A DNA stretch of 63,661 nucleotides from Variovorax gracilis (GCF_030317115.1 NZ_JASZYF010000032.1:1-63661), one strand, 5' to 3'; shown: positions 50,661 to 59,340, counted from the stretch's first letter. Made by a program: numbers and translations. Notes: generated by a model from the sequence alone, not told the origin.

Positions 50661-51655
50661 GCGACGGCCTCCTTTGCGTTGCCTTTTGCGCTTTGCCTTG
50701 CAGCCGCGCGGGCGACGATCTCGGGGAAGTCGGCTGGGGGCTGATGCTTTGTCAGGCGGTGGCCGGCTCTCGGCAACTGGCTCGGCAGGTCGTGCCGCAC
50801 GAGGTGACTGACCTGCGCCGCGGCGCTGATCAGGCCGTCGAGATCCATTCCGGTGTCGTAGCCCATGCACTGGAGCATGTGCACGACGTCCTCGGTCGCC
50901 ACGTTGCCTGTAGCGCCAGGCGCGTAAGGGCATCCGCCGATGCCACCCAGCGACATGTCGAAGCGCTGGATGCCAGCTTCCACAGCTGCCACGCTGTTGA
51001 CCAGGCCCATCGCCCGCGTGTTGTGGAAGTGCGCCGTGAATTCCAGTTGAGGATGGCGCGTCATCGCCGCCTGGCACAGTGTTTGAACCTGGGTGGGGTA
51101 GGCCATGCCCGTCGTGTCGCACAGGGTGATGCCTTTGACGGCCAGTTCGGCGAACCGGTCGATCCAGCCGAGCACCGTCTCTTGCGGCACTTCGCCTTCC
51201 ATCGGGCAGCCGAACACACACGACAGCGATACGTTCACCGGAACGGACGCGCTGCGCGCCAACGCGATCACTTCGCCCAATTGTGCGAACGACTGCTTGC
51301 GCGTCATTCGCAGGTTGCTCAGGTTGTGTGTCTCGCTGGTGGACATGACGATGTTGAACTCGTCGATGCGGACGTCGAGCGCTCGCTCCGCGCCACGCAG
51401 GTTCGGCACCAGCGCGGTGTAGACCACGCCCGGCCTGCGGGCAATGCGCGCCATGACTTCCTCGCCGTCGCGCAGCGCCGGGATGGCCTTTGGCGACGTG
51501 AAGGAGGTCACCTCGATCTTCGAGTAGCCCAGCGTGCCGAGCTGGTCGATCAATGCGATCTTGTCGTCGGTAGGGATGAAGTGAGGCTCCATCTGGAAGC
51601 CGTCCCGGGTGGCGACTTCGTTGATGAAGAGCCGCTGTTTGTTGCCGTGGTTCAT
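50657..51655 (-). CDS. Hydroxymethylglutaryl-CoA lyase-like enzyme
   Basis: A 332-aa HMGL-like TIM-barrel lyase. NEVATRDGFQMEPHFIPTDD supplies the catalytic Arg-Asp pair. FTAHFHNTRAMGLVNSVAAV supplies the metal His residues, and GGIGGCPYAPGATGNVATED carries the catalytic Cys loop. Family members cleave 3-hydroxy-3-methyl acyl-CoAs such as HMG-CoA or citramalyl-like esters to acetyl-CoA plus a keto acid. It lies 19 bp after the CoA-transferase gene, which would supply the CoA ester. GGAGCAAGAACC lies before the ATG. Confidence 0.9.
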   Translation of the reverse strand: MNHGNKQRLFINEVATRDGFQMEPHFIPTDDKIALIDQLGTLGYSKIEVTSFTSPKAIPALRDGEEVMARIARRPGVVYTALVPNLRGAERALDVRIDEFNIVMSTSETHNLSNLRMTRKQSFAQLGEVIALARSASVPVNVSLSCVFGCPMEGEVPQETVLGWIDRFAELAVKGITLCDTTGMAYPTQVQTLCQAAMTRHPQLEFTAHFHNTRAMGLVNSVAAVEAGIQRFDMSLGGIGGCPYAPGATGNVATEDVVHMLQCMGYDTGMDLDGLISAAAQVSHLVRHDLPSQLPRAGHRLTKHQPPADFPEIVARAAARQSAKGNAKEAVA

Positions 51656-51674
51656 GGTTCTTGCTCCTTTGGGT

Positions 51675-52832
51675 TCAGGCCGAGCGCGCAGGCCAGCCGC
51701 CGCGCTGCAGGTCTACGGTGTGCTGCCCCAGGCGGGGCGCCGCATGGGCGATGGCGCCCGGGGTCGCGCTGAGCTTGGGCACGACGCCCGGCACCTTGAG
51801 CGTCCGCCCGTCGGAGGTCGGCGACTCGACGATCATTTCGCGGGCCAGGTACTGCGGGTCGGTGGCGATGTCGGCGACCGAGTAGATGCGACCGACCGGG
51901 ACGCCGGCGCCATCGAGCACGGCCAGCACCTCGTCGCGGGTGCGTTCCCGCGTCCACGCTTCGATTGCGGCGTCGATCTCTTCCACGCGGCGCACGCGAC
52001 CGTCGTTGTGGGTCAGATCCGGGTCGGTCTCGAGATCCTCGCGGTCGATGGCGCGCATCAGCCTGCGAAAGATGCTGTCGCCGTTGCCGGCCACCAGCAC
52101 GTATTGACCATCGTTGCACCGATAGGCATTGGTGGGCGCGATGCCCGGCAATGCGCTGCCGGCGCGTTCGCGCACGGCGCCGAAAGCGTCGTGCTCGGGC
52201 ACCAGGCTTTCCATGACGTTGAAGACCGACTCGTAGAGCGCCACGTCGATGAACTGGCCCTCGCCGCCGTGGGCCGTGCGGTGGTGCAGGGCCGTCAATA
52301 CGCCGATCACGCCATGCAGCGCCGCGAGCGTGTCGCCGATGGACACGCCGACGCGCACCGGCACGCGGCCGGGCTCCCCGGTCAGGTGGCGCAGGCCGCC
52401 CATCGCCTCGCCGAGCACGCCGAACCCGGGTTTGTCACGGTAGGGTCCGGTCTGGCCGTAGCCGGAGATGCGCAACATGATCAGCCGCGGGTTGAGTGCA
52501 TGAAGCTGCTCCCAGCCCAGTCCCCAGCCTTCCAGCGTGCCGGGCTTGAAGTTCTCGATGAGGACGTCGGCTTCGAGCGCCAGGGCCCGCACGGCGTCCT
52601 GGCCCTCCGGGCTTCGGAGGTCGAGACAGACCGAGCGCTTGTTGCGCGACTGCACCTCCCACCACACCGAGGTGCCGTCACGCAGCAGGCGCCATTTGCG
52701 CAGCGGATCGCCGACGCCGGACGGCTCGACCTTGATGACGTCGGCGCCGAACTCGGCCAGCGTCTTGCCGGCGAAGGGGCCGGCGATGAGTTGTCCCAGT
52801 TCGAGGACCTTGAGGCCTTGCAGTGCTTTCAT
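51675..52832 (-). CDS. CaiB/BaiF family CoA-transferase 3
   Basis: A 385-aa family III CoA-transferase. LKVLELGQLIAGPFAGKTLA, GADVIKVEPSGVGDPLRKW, SRNKRSVCLDLRSPEGQDAV and PGFGVLGEAMGGLRHLTGEP are hallmarks; the usual catalytic Asp in that last position (PGFD) appears replaced by Gly here, although SYDV-type variants exist. The ATG at 52832 gives the family N-terminus. First gene of the five-gene operon, divergent from LysR 3; the gap holds a LysR-box. Expected role: activation of a branched hydroxy or unsaturated dicarboxylate to its CoA ester. Confidence 0.9.
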   Translation of the reverse strand: MKALQGLKVLELGQLIAGPFAGKTLAEFGADVIKVEPSGVGDPLRKWRLLRDGTSVWWEVQSRNKRSVCLDLRSPEGQDAVRALALEADVLIENFKPGTLEGWGLGWEQLHALNPRLIMLRISGYGQTGPYRDKPGFGVLGEAMGGLRHLTGEPGRVPVRVGVSIGDTLAALHGVIGVLTALHHRTAHGGEGQFIDVALYESVFNVMESLVPEHDAFGAVRERAGSALPGIAPTNAYRCNDGQYVLVAGNGDSIFRRLMRAIDREDLETDPDLTHNDGRVRRVEEIDAAIEAWTRERTRDEVLAVLDGAGVPVGRIYSVADIATDPQYLAREMIVESPTSDGRTLKVPGVVPKLSATPGAIAHAAPRLGQHTVDLQRGGWPARSA

Positions 52833-52914
52833 GTCTCTGTGCTTTCGTGAGCTGTCGAGACCTGAATTTAGGGTCCAAGGGCGCCCAGGAGGAATTGCCA
52901 TGTCGGCATGTATC

Positions 52915-52931
52915 CTTCGCGTTCTGCGAAG
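52915..52931. promoter_or_regulatory. LysR-type box in a divergent promoter
   Basis: CTTCGC-GTTCT-GCGAAG (52915-52931) is a perfect 6-bp inverted repeat that includes the T-N11-A core (TTCGC-N5-GCGAA). It lies 18 bp before the LysR gene and 83 bp before the divergent CoA-transferase gene, the usual place for a LysR recognition site. Confidence 0.55.
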
Positions 52932-52948
52932 CCCACAAGGAGACCGGG

Positions 52949-53890
52949 ATGGTGAAGAGCCCAATCAACCCCGCGCGGGTTGACTTCGTGACGCTGCGGC
53001 TGTTCTGTGCCGTGGTGCAAACCGGCAGCATCACCAAGGGCGCCGCGCAATGCCATCTTGCGTTGTCGGCCGCGAGCAGGCGCCTCAGCGACTTCGAGGC
53101 GGCCACCGGCGCACAGCTGCTAGAGCGAAGCGTGCAGGGCGTGAGCGTGACGCCAGCCGGTCATGCGGCCGCACAACATGCGATGCGGCTGTTCCAGGGT
53201 TTCGAGCTGTTCAGCAACGAGCTGGCGGACTACGCCGAGGGCTATCGGGGGCATGTGCGACTGTGGGCCAACATGTCTGCGCTGACCGAGTTCCTGCCAC
53301 AGGCGCTGTCGGACTTCATGGCGCATCAGCCCGGAATACGCGTCGACATTGAAGAACAGTTGAGCGGGGACATCGTCCGCGCTCTGCTGGACGGCCTGGC
53401 CGACATTGGCGTGTTTGCCGAAGGTACGCCGGCCGACGGCCTTACGCTCGCGCCGTTTCGCAACGACGAACTGGTGTTGTTGTGTCCGCGCGCGCATCCA
53501 TTGGCCAAGGCCAGGAAAGTCGCTTTCGCCGATTGCCTGGACCACGATTTCATCGGGCTGAACCGGGGAAGTTCACTGCTGGAGCTGACATCCCGCGCGG
53601 CCGCGGAGTCTGGGCGGCCGCTGCGAATGCGCGTGCAGGTGCGCAGCTTCGACGCGATGTGCCAGATGATTGCCGCCCAGCTCGGGGTGGGCGTACTCCC
53701 GTTGGCAGCGTGCAAGGAAACGCCAGGCCCGCGCGGGCTCAGGGCAGTGCGCCTGATCGATTCTTGGGCGCAGCGCCAACTGTTGCTGGGCTACAGCGCT
53801 TCAAGGCAGTTGTCGGCTGCAGCTCGGATGATGGCGGATCACCTGCTGATGCCAGCCAACAGCATCGGCCGACCTGGCTTGCAACCCTGA
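52949..53890 (+). CDS. LysR-family regulator 3
   Basis: A 313-aa LysR protein. The helix-turn-helix is LRLFCAVVQTGSITKGAAQC through AASRRLSDFEAATGAQLLER. The effector domain contains IEEQLSGDIVRALLDGLADI and VRSFDAMCQMIAAQLGVGVL. The ATG at 52949 has AAGGAG 7 nt before it; the longer frame from 52823 overlaps the neighbouring promoter. It is divergent from the five-gene CoA-transferase operon and very probably its activator, acting through the box at 52915-52931. Confidence 0.9.
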   Translation: MVKSPINPARVDFVTLRLFCAVVQTGSITKGAAQCHLALSAASRRLSDFEAATGAQLLERSVQGVSVTPAGHAAAQHAMRLFQGFELFSNELADYAEGYRGHVRLWANMSALTEFLPQALSDFMAHQPGIRVDIEEQLSGDIVRALLDGLADIGVFAEGTPADGLTLAPFRNDELVLLCPRAHPLAKARKVAFADCLDHDFIGLNRGSSLLELTSRAAAESGRPLRMRVQVRSFDAMCQMIAAQLGVGVLPLAACKETPGPRGLRAVRLIDSWAQRQLLLGYSASRQLSAAARMMADHLLMPANSIGRPGLQP

Positions 53891-53944
53891 AACCTGCTAG
53901 TCAACGCAGGAGCGCAACATCAAACATCGCGGTCCATGTCCGCA

Positions 53945-54035
53945 GTGCAGCGAATGCCGACTTCGCGACCAGGACCCCTTGATGGCGCAGACCAGCCGTT
54001 CCCACTCGACGCAGGGAAGCCTGCAACGTGCCCAT
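53945..54035. repeat. 91-bp perfect direct repeat, right copy
   Basis: Identical in sequence and orientation to 1958-2048, 52 kb away. It lies between the LysR gene end and the IS30 element. The rest of this 292-bp gap shows no gene. Confidence 0.9.
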
Positions 54036-54182
54036 CTCGGTCTTTCGACTGGGCGCCCCGAATGTTTGCTCTACTGCCAAGAGCGGTCGTCGACCTTCGC
54101 AAGGCTCTTCGACCTACGTGCATTCAATCGGGTACTTCAATTCCTGCAGCAGTCCGATCCGAAACGAACCTCCGCTCCGAGG

Positions 54183-55411
54183 TGCGGATTCAACCGGTCG
54201 ATGCAACACACTAGAAACTGCGTAGGCAGAAGGAGTGTTGTAGATGAAGTATCGGACACGGACCTACTACACGGACAGCCAGAAGGCCCTGATGTGGGAG
54301 CGCTGGAAAGCAGGCGACAGCCTTCAACAGATAGCCCAGTTGTTTGATCGATCGCATTCGTCGGTCGAAGGGATTCTGTCCCGAGCCGGCGGAATACCAC
54401 CGCCAAAGCGGTCCCGGTCCTCCTTGGCACTGACCTTGACCGAGCGCGAGGAGATCTCACGTGCTGTGGTGGCCGGCTTCTCAATTCGAGCGATCGCCAG
54501 CATCCTCGGTCGAGCGCCATCGACTGTAAGCCGGGAGATCAAGCGCAACGGTGGTCGAGAAGGCTACCGGGCTGCTCAGGCCGACCAGGCGGCGTGGGAC
54601 TGCGGGCACCGTCCCAAGAGATGCAAACTGATAAGGAACAGAGCCTTGGCGCGCATCGTGGCTGCCAAGCTCCAATCGCTGTGGGCGCCCGAGCAGATCG
54701 CGGGGTGGCTCAAGCATAGTTATCCTGGCGACGAGCACTTCCAGGTGTCACACGAGACCATCTATCACAGCCTCTTTATCCAAGCCCGTGGGGCCTTGAA
54801 GAAGGAACTGCTGCAGCATCTGCGACGCACGCGGGTCATGCGCCGTTCGCGCCATCACACGCAGAAGACCGATAACCACGGAAGAATCCTTGACACCGTA
54901 TCGATCAGCGAGCGCCCGGCCACGGTGGAAGATCGGGCAGTGCCTGGTCATTGGGAAGGCGACCTGCTGTTCGGGGGCACGAGCAGTCAGATTGCCACCC
55001 TGGTCGAGCGTCAAACACGCTACGTGATGCTGGTAAAACTTGGGGGCACGGACACCGAGACCGTCGTCAATGCGCTGATCAAGAACGCTCGCAAGCTGCC
55101 GCAGGAGCGGTACAAGTCGCTGACCTGGGACCGAGGCAAGGAGATGGCGGCTCACAAGCGCTTCACCCTGGCGACCGACATCCAAGTCTACTTCTGCGAT
55201 CCGCACAATCCTTGGCAGCGCGGAACCAACGAGAACACGAACGGCTTGCTCAGGCAGTACTTCCCTAAGGGGATCGATCTCTCGAGCCATTCACAGGCCA
55301 AGCTGAATGCCGTTGCAAGACAATTGAACGAGCGACCAAGGAAGACCCTCGACTTCCACACGCCGGCTGAGATGTTCAGCCAAATCGTTGCATCGACCGG
55401 TTGAATCCGCA
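54183..55411 (+). mobile_element. IS30-family insertion sequence, complete
   Basis: The 1,229-bp element is bounded by 25-bp terminal inverted repeats. TGCGGATTCAACCGGTCGAT plus five further bases at 54183-54207 is matched perfectly by the reverse complement at 55387-55411. It encodes one full-length transposase, whose stop lies inside the right repeat. I see no matching 2-3-bp target duplication (GG on the left, TG on the right), so the insertion may be old or its flanks rearranged. Both ends and the transposase look functional. Confidence 0.92.
54244..55404 (+). CDS. IS30-family transposase
   Basis: A 386-aa DDE transposase. Two N-terminal helix-turn-helix regions come first (SLQQIAQLFDRSHSSVEGIL; RAIASILGRAPSTVSREIKR, the IS30 DNA-binding signature). 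The catalytic triad then follows: Asp in GHWEGDLLFG, Asp in LTWDRGKEM and Glu in RGTNENTNGLLRQYFPKG. No frameshift or internal stop. It recognises the terminal repeats of its own element. Confidence 0.95.
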   Translation: MKYRTRTYYTDSQKALMWERWKAGDSLQQIAQLFDRSHSSVEGILSRAGGIPPPKRSRSSLALTLTEREEISRAVVAGFSIRAIASILGRAPSTVSREIKRNGGREGYRAAQADQAAWDCGHRPKRCKLIRNRALARIVAAKLQSLWAPEQIAGWLKHSYPGDEHFQVSHETIYHSLFIQARGALKKELLQHLRRTRVMRRSRHHTQKTDNHGRILDTVSISERPATVEDRAVPGHWEGDLLFGGTSSQIATLVERQTRYVMLVKLGGTDTETVVNALIKNARKLPQERYKSLTWDRGKEMAAHKRFTLATDIQVYFCDPHNPWQRGTNENTNGLLRQYFPKGIDLSSHSQAKLNAVARQLNERPRKTLDFHTPAEMFSQIVASTG

Positions 55412-55733
55412 TGATGAGATCGGTCGTTGACCGCTGCAGCGACTGCTCGACCTGATTAGTTCAGCGAATTGCCTCCAGTCCGAGCTGGAACGAACAGGCC
55501 CTCCGAAGCGACCAGTTCCGTTTGTCGAAGCCAGGGTGGTCCGGCTGGAGCGTCTTGCAAACTCCCATTCTCTGAGTTTCGCGCGGCACTGAATTGCCGG
55601 CCTCGCGATTGCTGAAACGCAAGGGGCATGGTGCTCGGCTACTCGGCTACACCGACACGCGCGGCGCTGCGAAGTGCCGCGCGCGAACCCGTAGAAAACT
55701 TCGGCTGCTTCTGCGGGTTCTAGGCGAGACCCG
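55412..55733. other. Gap between the IS element and the OmpA-like gene
   Basis: About 320 bases with no supportable gene. It contains a hairpin (55686-55719) just past the stop of the minus-strand lipoprotein gene. The remainder shows no repeat that I could match elsewhere in the window. Confidence 0.5.
55686..55719 (-). terminator. Hairpin downstream of the OmpA-like lipoprotein gene
   Basis: AACCCGTAGAA (55686-55696) pairs with TTCTGCGGGTT (55709-55719) with one wobble: an 11-bp stem and a 12-nt loop, starting 15 bases after the gene's stop. It has no U-tract but is well placed to end that transcript. Confidence 0.45.
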
Positions 55734-56285
55734 CTACGGCCGGTTGGCTGCCGAGATGACGATTTCGACGCGGCGGTTCTTCGCCTTGCCCTGCGGCGTG
55801 GTGTTGCTCGCCACGGGGCGCGCGTCGCCGAAGCCCTGCGCAGAGATCGAGTTCTGCGGCACGCCCTTCGAGGTGAGGAAGCGCGCGACGTTGTCCGCGC
55901 GCGCCGACGAGAGTTCGAGATTGGACGGGAACCGGCCTCGCAGGGCCGGCCCGATGGGCTCGTTGTCGGTGAAGCCCTGGACGATGATCTGCTGGCCCGG
56001 CAGGTTGGACAGCGTCGGTGCGATCTTGGCCAGCGTCGCTTCACCCTTGGGGCTGAGTGTCCAGCCGCCTTCGGGGAACAGGATCTCGTTGACCATCGTC
56101 ACCTTGAGCTCGTTCTGCAACTGCGTGATCTGTGCCTGGTCGCTGCTCAGTTCGCTCGACAGCGTCTGGTTGAGCGCGGCGTAGGTATTGGCCTTCTGCA
56201 CTTCGGTGTTGTAGGTCTTGTCGGTCACGCAACCTGCGGCCATCAAGGCGGCGCAGAGCACCAGGCTGAGCTTGATTGATTTCAT
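55734..56285 (-). CDS. OmpA-family outer-membrane lipoprotein
   Basis: A 183-aa lipoprotein. Signal peptide with lipobox LMAAGC (Cys about residue 19) for outer-membrane anchoring. A short coiled-coil-like stretch follows (NTYAALNQTLSSELSSDQAQ). The C-terminal OmpA domain that binds peptidoglycan is complete: IIVQGFTDNEPIGPAL, NLELSSARADNVARFL, ISAQGFGDARPVASN, NRRVEIVI. GGAGA lies before the ATG at 56285; the longer frame to 56426 crosses a REP-like repeat. It stands alone, divergent from the sensor-kinase operon. Confidence 0.9.
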   Translation of the reverse strand: MKSIKLSLVLCAALMAAGCVTDKTYNTEVQKANTYAALNQTLSSELSSDQAQITQLQNELKVTMVNEILFPEGGWTLSPKGEATLAKIAPTLSNLPGQQIIVQGFTDNEPIGPALRGRFPSNLELSSARADNVARFLTSKGVPQNSISAQGFGDARPVASNTTPQGKAKNRRVEIVISAANRP

Positions 56286-56384
56286 GCTTTCTCTCCACGG
56301 TGGTTGAACAAACACGATGCGGCACTGTCTTGCGCTCGGTATCGTCAGCACGATCTTCACCCGACCGGAGGCCCCTGAGAATGG

Positions 56385-56425
56385 GGTCCGGGGGCAATGC
56401 GCTTGCCCGAAAGGGAAGGTGCCCA
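56385..56425 (-). repeat. REP-like short repeat, copy B
   Basis: Read on the minus strand: CTTCCCTTTCGGGCAAGCGC then ATTGCCCCCGGACCC. It matches copy E (63303-63345) closely in its first half. Lies between the lipoprotein and kinase genes. Confidence 0.65.
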
Positions 56426-56466
56426 CGCGATTCGTTCTGCATTCGCACCGTTCCGGTGCGAGCCTT

Positions 56467-56505
56467 GGGGCAAATCGATTGCCCTAAAGGGCAAGTGGAC
56501 TTGCG
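56467..56505 (-). repeat. REP-like short repeat, copy C
   Basis: Read on the minus strand: CTTGCCCTTTAGGGCAATCG then ATTTGCCCC. Same layout as copies B, D and E with one change in the central palindrome (TTTA for TTTC). It lies just before the sensor kinase gene, so it is within or near its leader. Confidence 0.65.
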
Positions 56506-56526
56506 GGTGTGTAGCGTGGATCATCC

Positions 56527-58434
56527 ATGTCCCGACACTTGCAATGTGATCGAACGATGGGTATTCACGGTGGACGCTGGCCTGGGTGGCTCGTCGCGAT
56601 CTGCTGCATGCTGCTTGCCCCGGCGGCCATGGCCGCCGACGCCCGAAGCGTGCTGGTGCTCTATTCCAATGGCCGCCTCGTGCCGGCCAACGTCGACGTC
56701 GAGCGCGGCTTGAGGGGCGCGATCCGGGACACTGCCGTCAGGCCGGTGGAGGTCTTCACCGAGTTCCTCGACTATCCCGAGTTCGTCGGCGAGGACTACG
56801 AAGACACCGTCGCGACCTATCTGCAGCGCAAGTACGCCGGAAGGCCGCCCGATGTCATCATCGCCGTGGCAAGGCAATCGCTCGACTTTCTTCTGCGCCA
56901 GCGCGCGCACCTGTTCCCGGGGGCTCCCATCGTCCACGCGGCCGCGTTCAGGGCGTACCCCGAGCCATTCCCGACGCTGCCGCCCGACGTGGTCGGCGTA
57001 CCGGTCGAGTACGACCCCGCCGGCACCATCGAGCAGGCGCTGCGCTGGCATCCGAAGGCGCGCCATCTGCTCGTGGTGACCGGTGCGATCCCGCGCGACC
57101 GTGAATGGGAGGCGATGCTGCGTGACACCTTCGCGCAGTTCGAAGGACGGCTGGCGATCGAATTCCTGGCCGGGGCGTCGACCGACAAGGTCCTAGAGCG
57201 CCTGCGTGGGCTGGATGAGGGCTGGATCGTGTTCACACCCGGCTTCTACCAGGGCAGCGACGCCCTCAAGTACACGGCGCGCGAGTCGGTCCAGATGATC
57301 GCCAAGGCCGCCACCGCCCCCGTCTACGGAACGTTCAGCAGCTTCGTCGGCACCGGGGCCGTGGGCGGCCGCGTCCCGAGCTTCGAGGCCACGGGCCGCC
57401 AGGCAGGGCAGATCGTCAACAGCCTGTTCGACGGCGTGGCGCCCGCGGCGCTGAACCTGCCCAAGGCCATGCCCAACGAGTTGAACGTCGACCTGCGGCA
57501 GACACGCCGATGGGGCATCGCCGACAAGGACATTCCGTCCGACGCGGTGGTGCAATTCAAGGAGCCCACGTTCTGGGAGGCGTACCGGACGGTGGCGATC
57601 GTCGGCGGCACCGTGATCCTGCTGCAGGCTGGGCTCGTCGCCTCGCTCATGATCGAGCACCACCGTCGCCGCAAGGCAGAGATGGCGCTCATTCAGCGCG
57701 GGGGAGAACTCGCCCACGCCTCGCGCCTCGCGATCGCCGGGGAACTCACGGCTTCGATTGCGCACGAGATCAATCAACCGCTGGCGGCCATCCTGACCAA
57801 TGCCGATGCAGCCGAGATGATTCTCCAGTCCGGGGCCGACCGCCGCGAGGACCTGCGCATGATCCTGGCGGACATTCGGCGGGACGATATGCGGGCCAGC
57901 GATGTCATTCGCCGCCTGCGCACGCTTCTGTCCAACAAGCAGATCGCGCGCCAGGCCTTTGACCTCGCCGAGATTGTGAGCGACGCCTGTGCCATCCTTC
58001 AGGCCGAGGCGCGGCGCAGGGACGTGAATCTCGTGGTGCGAGATTCCGCGGCGTCCGGCCACGTCTTCGGTGATCCGGTCCAGATCCAGCAAGTACTCAT
58101 CAACCTGGTGCTCAATGCGATGGATGCCGTCGAGGGCATGCCTGACGACCGGCGGACTGTTGTGGCATCGGTCGAGGCGGAAGCGGACGGGCTTGCAATG
58201 AGCGCGCGTGACCGGGGCCCGGGCATTGCGCCCGAGCATCTGCCCAAGCTCTTCGATTCGTTCTTCAGCACCAAGCGCCGAGGCATGGGGCTGGGCCTTG
58301 CGATCGCGCGAACCATCGTCGAAGCGCACGGAGGCCGCATCCGGGTGGAGAGCGAACCCGGCCATGGCACCGTTTTCCATGTTTCGCTGCCCGTGCACGG
58401 TCAAAGCAGCGTCCAGGCCGCCGCCTTCGCATGA
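56527..58434 (+). CDS. Sensor histidine kinase with periplasmic ABC-substrate-binding-like domain
   Basis: A 635-aa membrane kinase. A signal or first membrane segment (WLVAICCMLLAPAAMA) is followed by a periplasmic domain of about 300 residues of the ABC_sub_bind type (VLVLYSNGRLVPANVDVERG, PDVIIAVARQSLDFLL, TPGFYQGSDALKYTARESVQ). A second membrane helix lies at about residues 355-378. The kinase core has the H-box SIAHEINQPLAAI, an N-box LINLVLNAMDAVEG, and G-boxes DRGPGIAPEHL and GMGLGLAIARTIV. There is no clear PAS domain. ATGs at 56527 and 56557 are both possible; neither has a strong ribosome binding site. Its stop overlaps the response regulator start (ATGA). A small periplasmic ligand is the likely signal. 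Confidence 0.92.
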   Translation: MSRHLQCDRTMGIHGGRWPGWLVAICCMLLAPAAMAADARSVLVLYSNGRLVPANVDVERGLRGAIRDTAVRPVEVFTEFLDYPEFVGEDYEDTVATYLQRKYAGRPPDVIIAVARQSLDFLLRQRAHLFPGAPIVHAAAFRAYPEPFPTLPPDVVGVPVEYDPAGTIEQALRWHPKARHLLVVTGAIPRDREWEAMLRDTFAQFEGRLAIEFLAGASTDKVLERLRGLDEGWIVFTPGFYQGSDALKYTARESVQMIAKAATAPVYGTFSSFVGTGAVGGRVPSFEATGRQAGQIVNSLFDGVAPAALNLPKAMPNELNVDLRQTRRWGIADKDIPSDAVVQFKEPTFWEAYRTVAIVGGTVILLQAGLVASLMIEHHRRRKAEMALIQRGGELAHASRLAIAGELTASIAHEINQPLAAILTNADAAEMILQSGADRREDLRMILADIRRDDMRASDVIRRLRTLLSNKQIARQAFDLAEIVSDACAILQAEARRRDVNLVVRDSAASGHVFGDPVQIQQVLINLVLNAMDAVEGMPDDRRTVVASVEAEADGLAMSARDRGPGIAPEHLPKLFDSFFSTKRRGMGLGLAIARTIVEAHGGRIRVESEPGHGTVFHVSLPVHGQSSVQAAAFA

Positions 58435-59081
58435 ACGCTTCTCCGCTCATTCATGTGGTCGATGACGATGAGCCGCTGCGGACCGCGCTGCTCAGGCTGC
58501 TCGACATGGCAGGTTTCGAGGCCCGTGGGTATGCCTCGGCGGGCGAGTTCCTGCTCCATCCGCCGCCCGATCGTCCGAGCTGCCTGTTGCTCGATGTCCG
58601 CATGCCCGGTCCTTCGGGCCTGGACCTTCAGGGCGCTTTGGAAGAAGACGGTATCCCGCTGCCGATCGTCTTCTTGACGGGACATGCGGACGTCCCTTCC
58701 TCGGTGCAGGCCTTGAAGGGTGGGGCGGTGGACTTCCTGGAGAAGCCGGTCCAGCGCGACGCCTTGCTCGCGGCACTCGGGCGGGCGCTTGCTCGCGACG
58801 CTGCCCAGCGGGAAGTCCGTGTGGAGGCCACGCGGCTTCGCGCGCTGTTCGCCACGCTATCGACGCGCGAAAGAGAGGTCTTCGATCGCATCGTCGCAGG
58901 CAAGCTCAACAAGCAGATCGCCGACGAGCTCGGCATCAGCGAACGCACGATCAAGACGCAGCGCGCACACCTGATGGTCAAGCTGGGCGTGGACTCGACG
59001 GTCGAGCTCGGGGCCCTTGCCGAGAAACTGAGCCGAAGCGCTCCAGGGACCGCGCAGCGGCCTGCCGACATGGGCGGCTAG
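58431..59081 (+). CDS. FixJ/NarL-type response regulator
   Basis: A 216-aa regulator, partner of the kinase it overlaps by 4 nt. Receiver: VVDDDEPLRTALLRL, phospho-acceptor Asp in CLLLDVRMPGPSGLDLQ, Thr in VFLTGHAD and Lys in DFLEKPVQ. C-terminal LuxR-type helix-turn-helix: LSTREREVFDRIVAGKLNKQ and IADELGISERTIKTQRAHL. It probably activates the DUF3313-OMP-FGE genes 260 bp downstream, but I see no site to prove it. Confidence 0.93.
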   Translation: MNASPLIHVVDDDEPLRTALLRLLDMAGFEARGYASAGEFLLHPPPDRPSCLLLDVRMPGPSGLDLQGALEEDGIPLPIVFLTGHADVPSSVQALKGGAVDFLEKPVQRDALLAALGRALARDAAQREVRVEATRLRALFATLSTREREVFDRIVAGKLNKQIADELGISERTIKTQRAHLMVKLGVDSTVELGALAEKLSRSAPGTAQRPADMGG

Positions 59082-59230
59082 CGAGAGTGCCGTGTGCCGC
59101 CCGCCGGATCAGGCGAACTCGTTGGTTCTGCTTGATTGCAGCGTCGCACGCTCCGACAGCCGTTCCATGCGGGTCGGCGCCATCTAGGCCTAACGCGCCT
59201 TGCAGGTGCCGCACCGCGCGCGAAGGGCCA

Positions 59231-59270
59231 ACCTGCCCTTTCGGGCAAGTGAATTGCCCTTCCACCCGAT
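59231..59270 (+). repeat. REP-like short repeat, copy D
   Basis: CTGCCCTTTCGGGCAAGTGA then ATTGCCCTTCCACCC. It lies about 70 bases before the DUF3313 lipoprotein gene, between the regulator and its putative targets. The symmetrical GCCC-TTTC-GGGC core can form a hairpin. Confidence 0.65.
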
Positions 59271-59340
59271 GGTCCTGCGTCAAGTCGGCGGCGACGATCG
59301 TGAGAGCGCACGCTCCCGTCGCCTGCACCCAAGGATCTCG

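Noticed and set aside
54180..55414. A target-site duplication flanking the IS30 element
   Set aside because: The 2-3 bases on each side (GG against TG) do not match.
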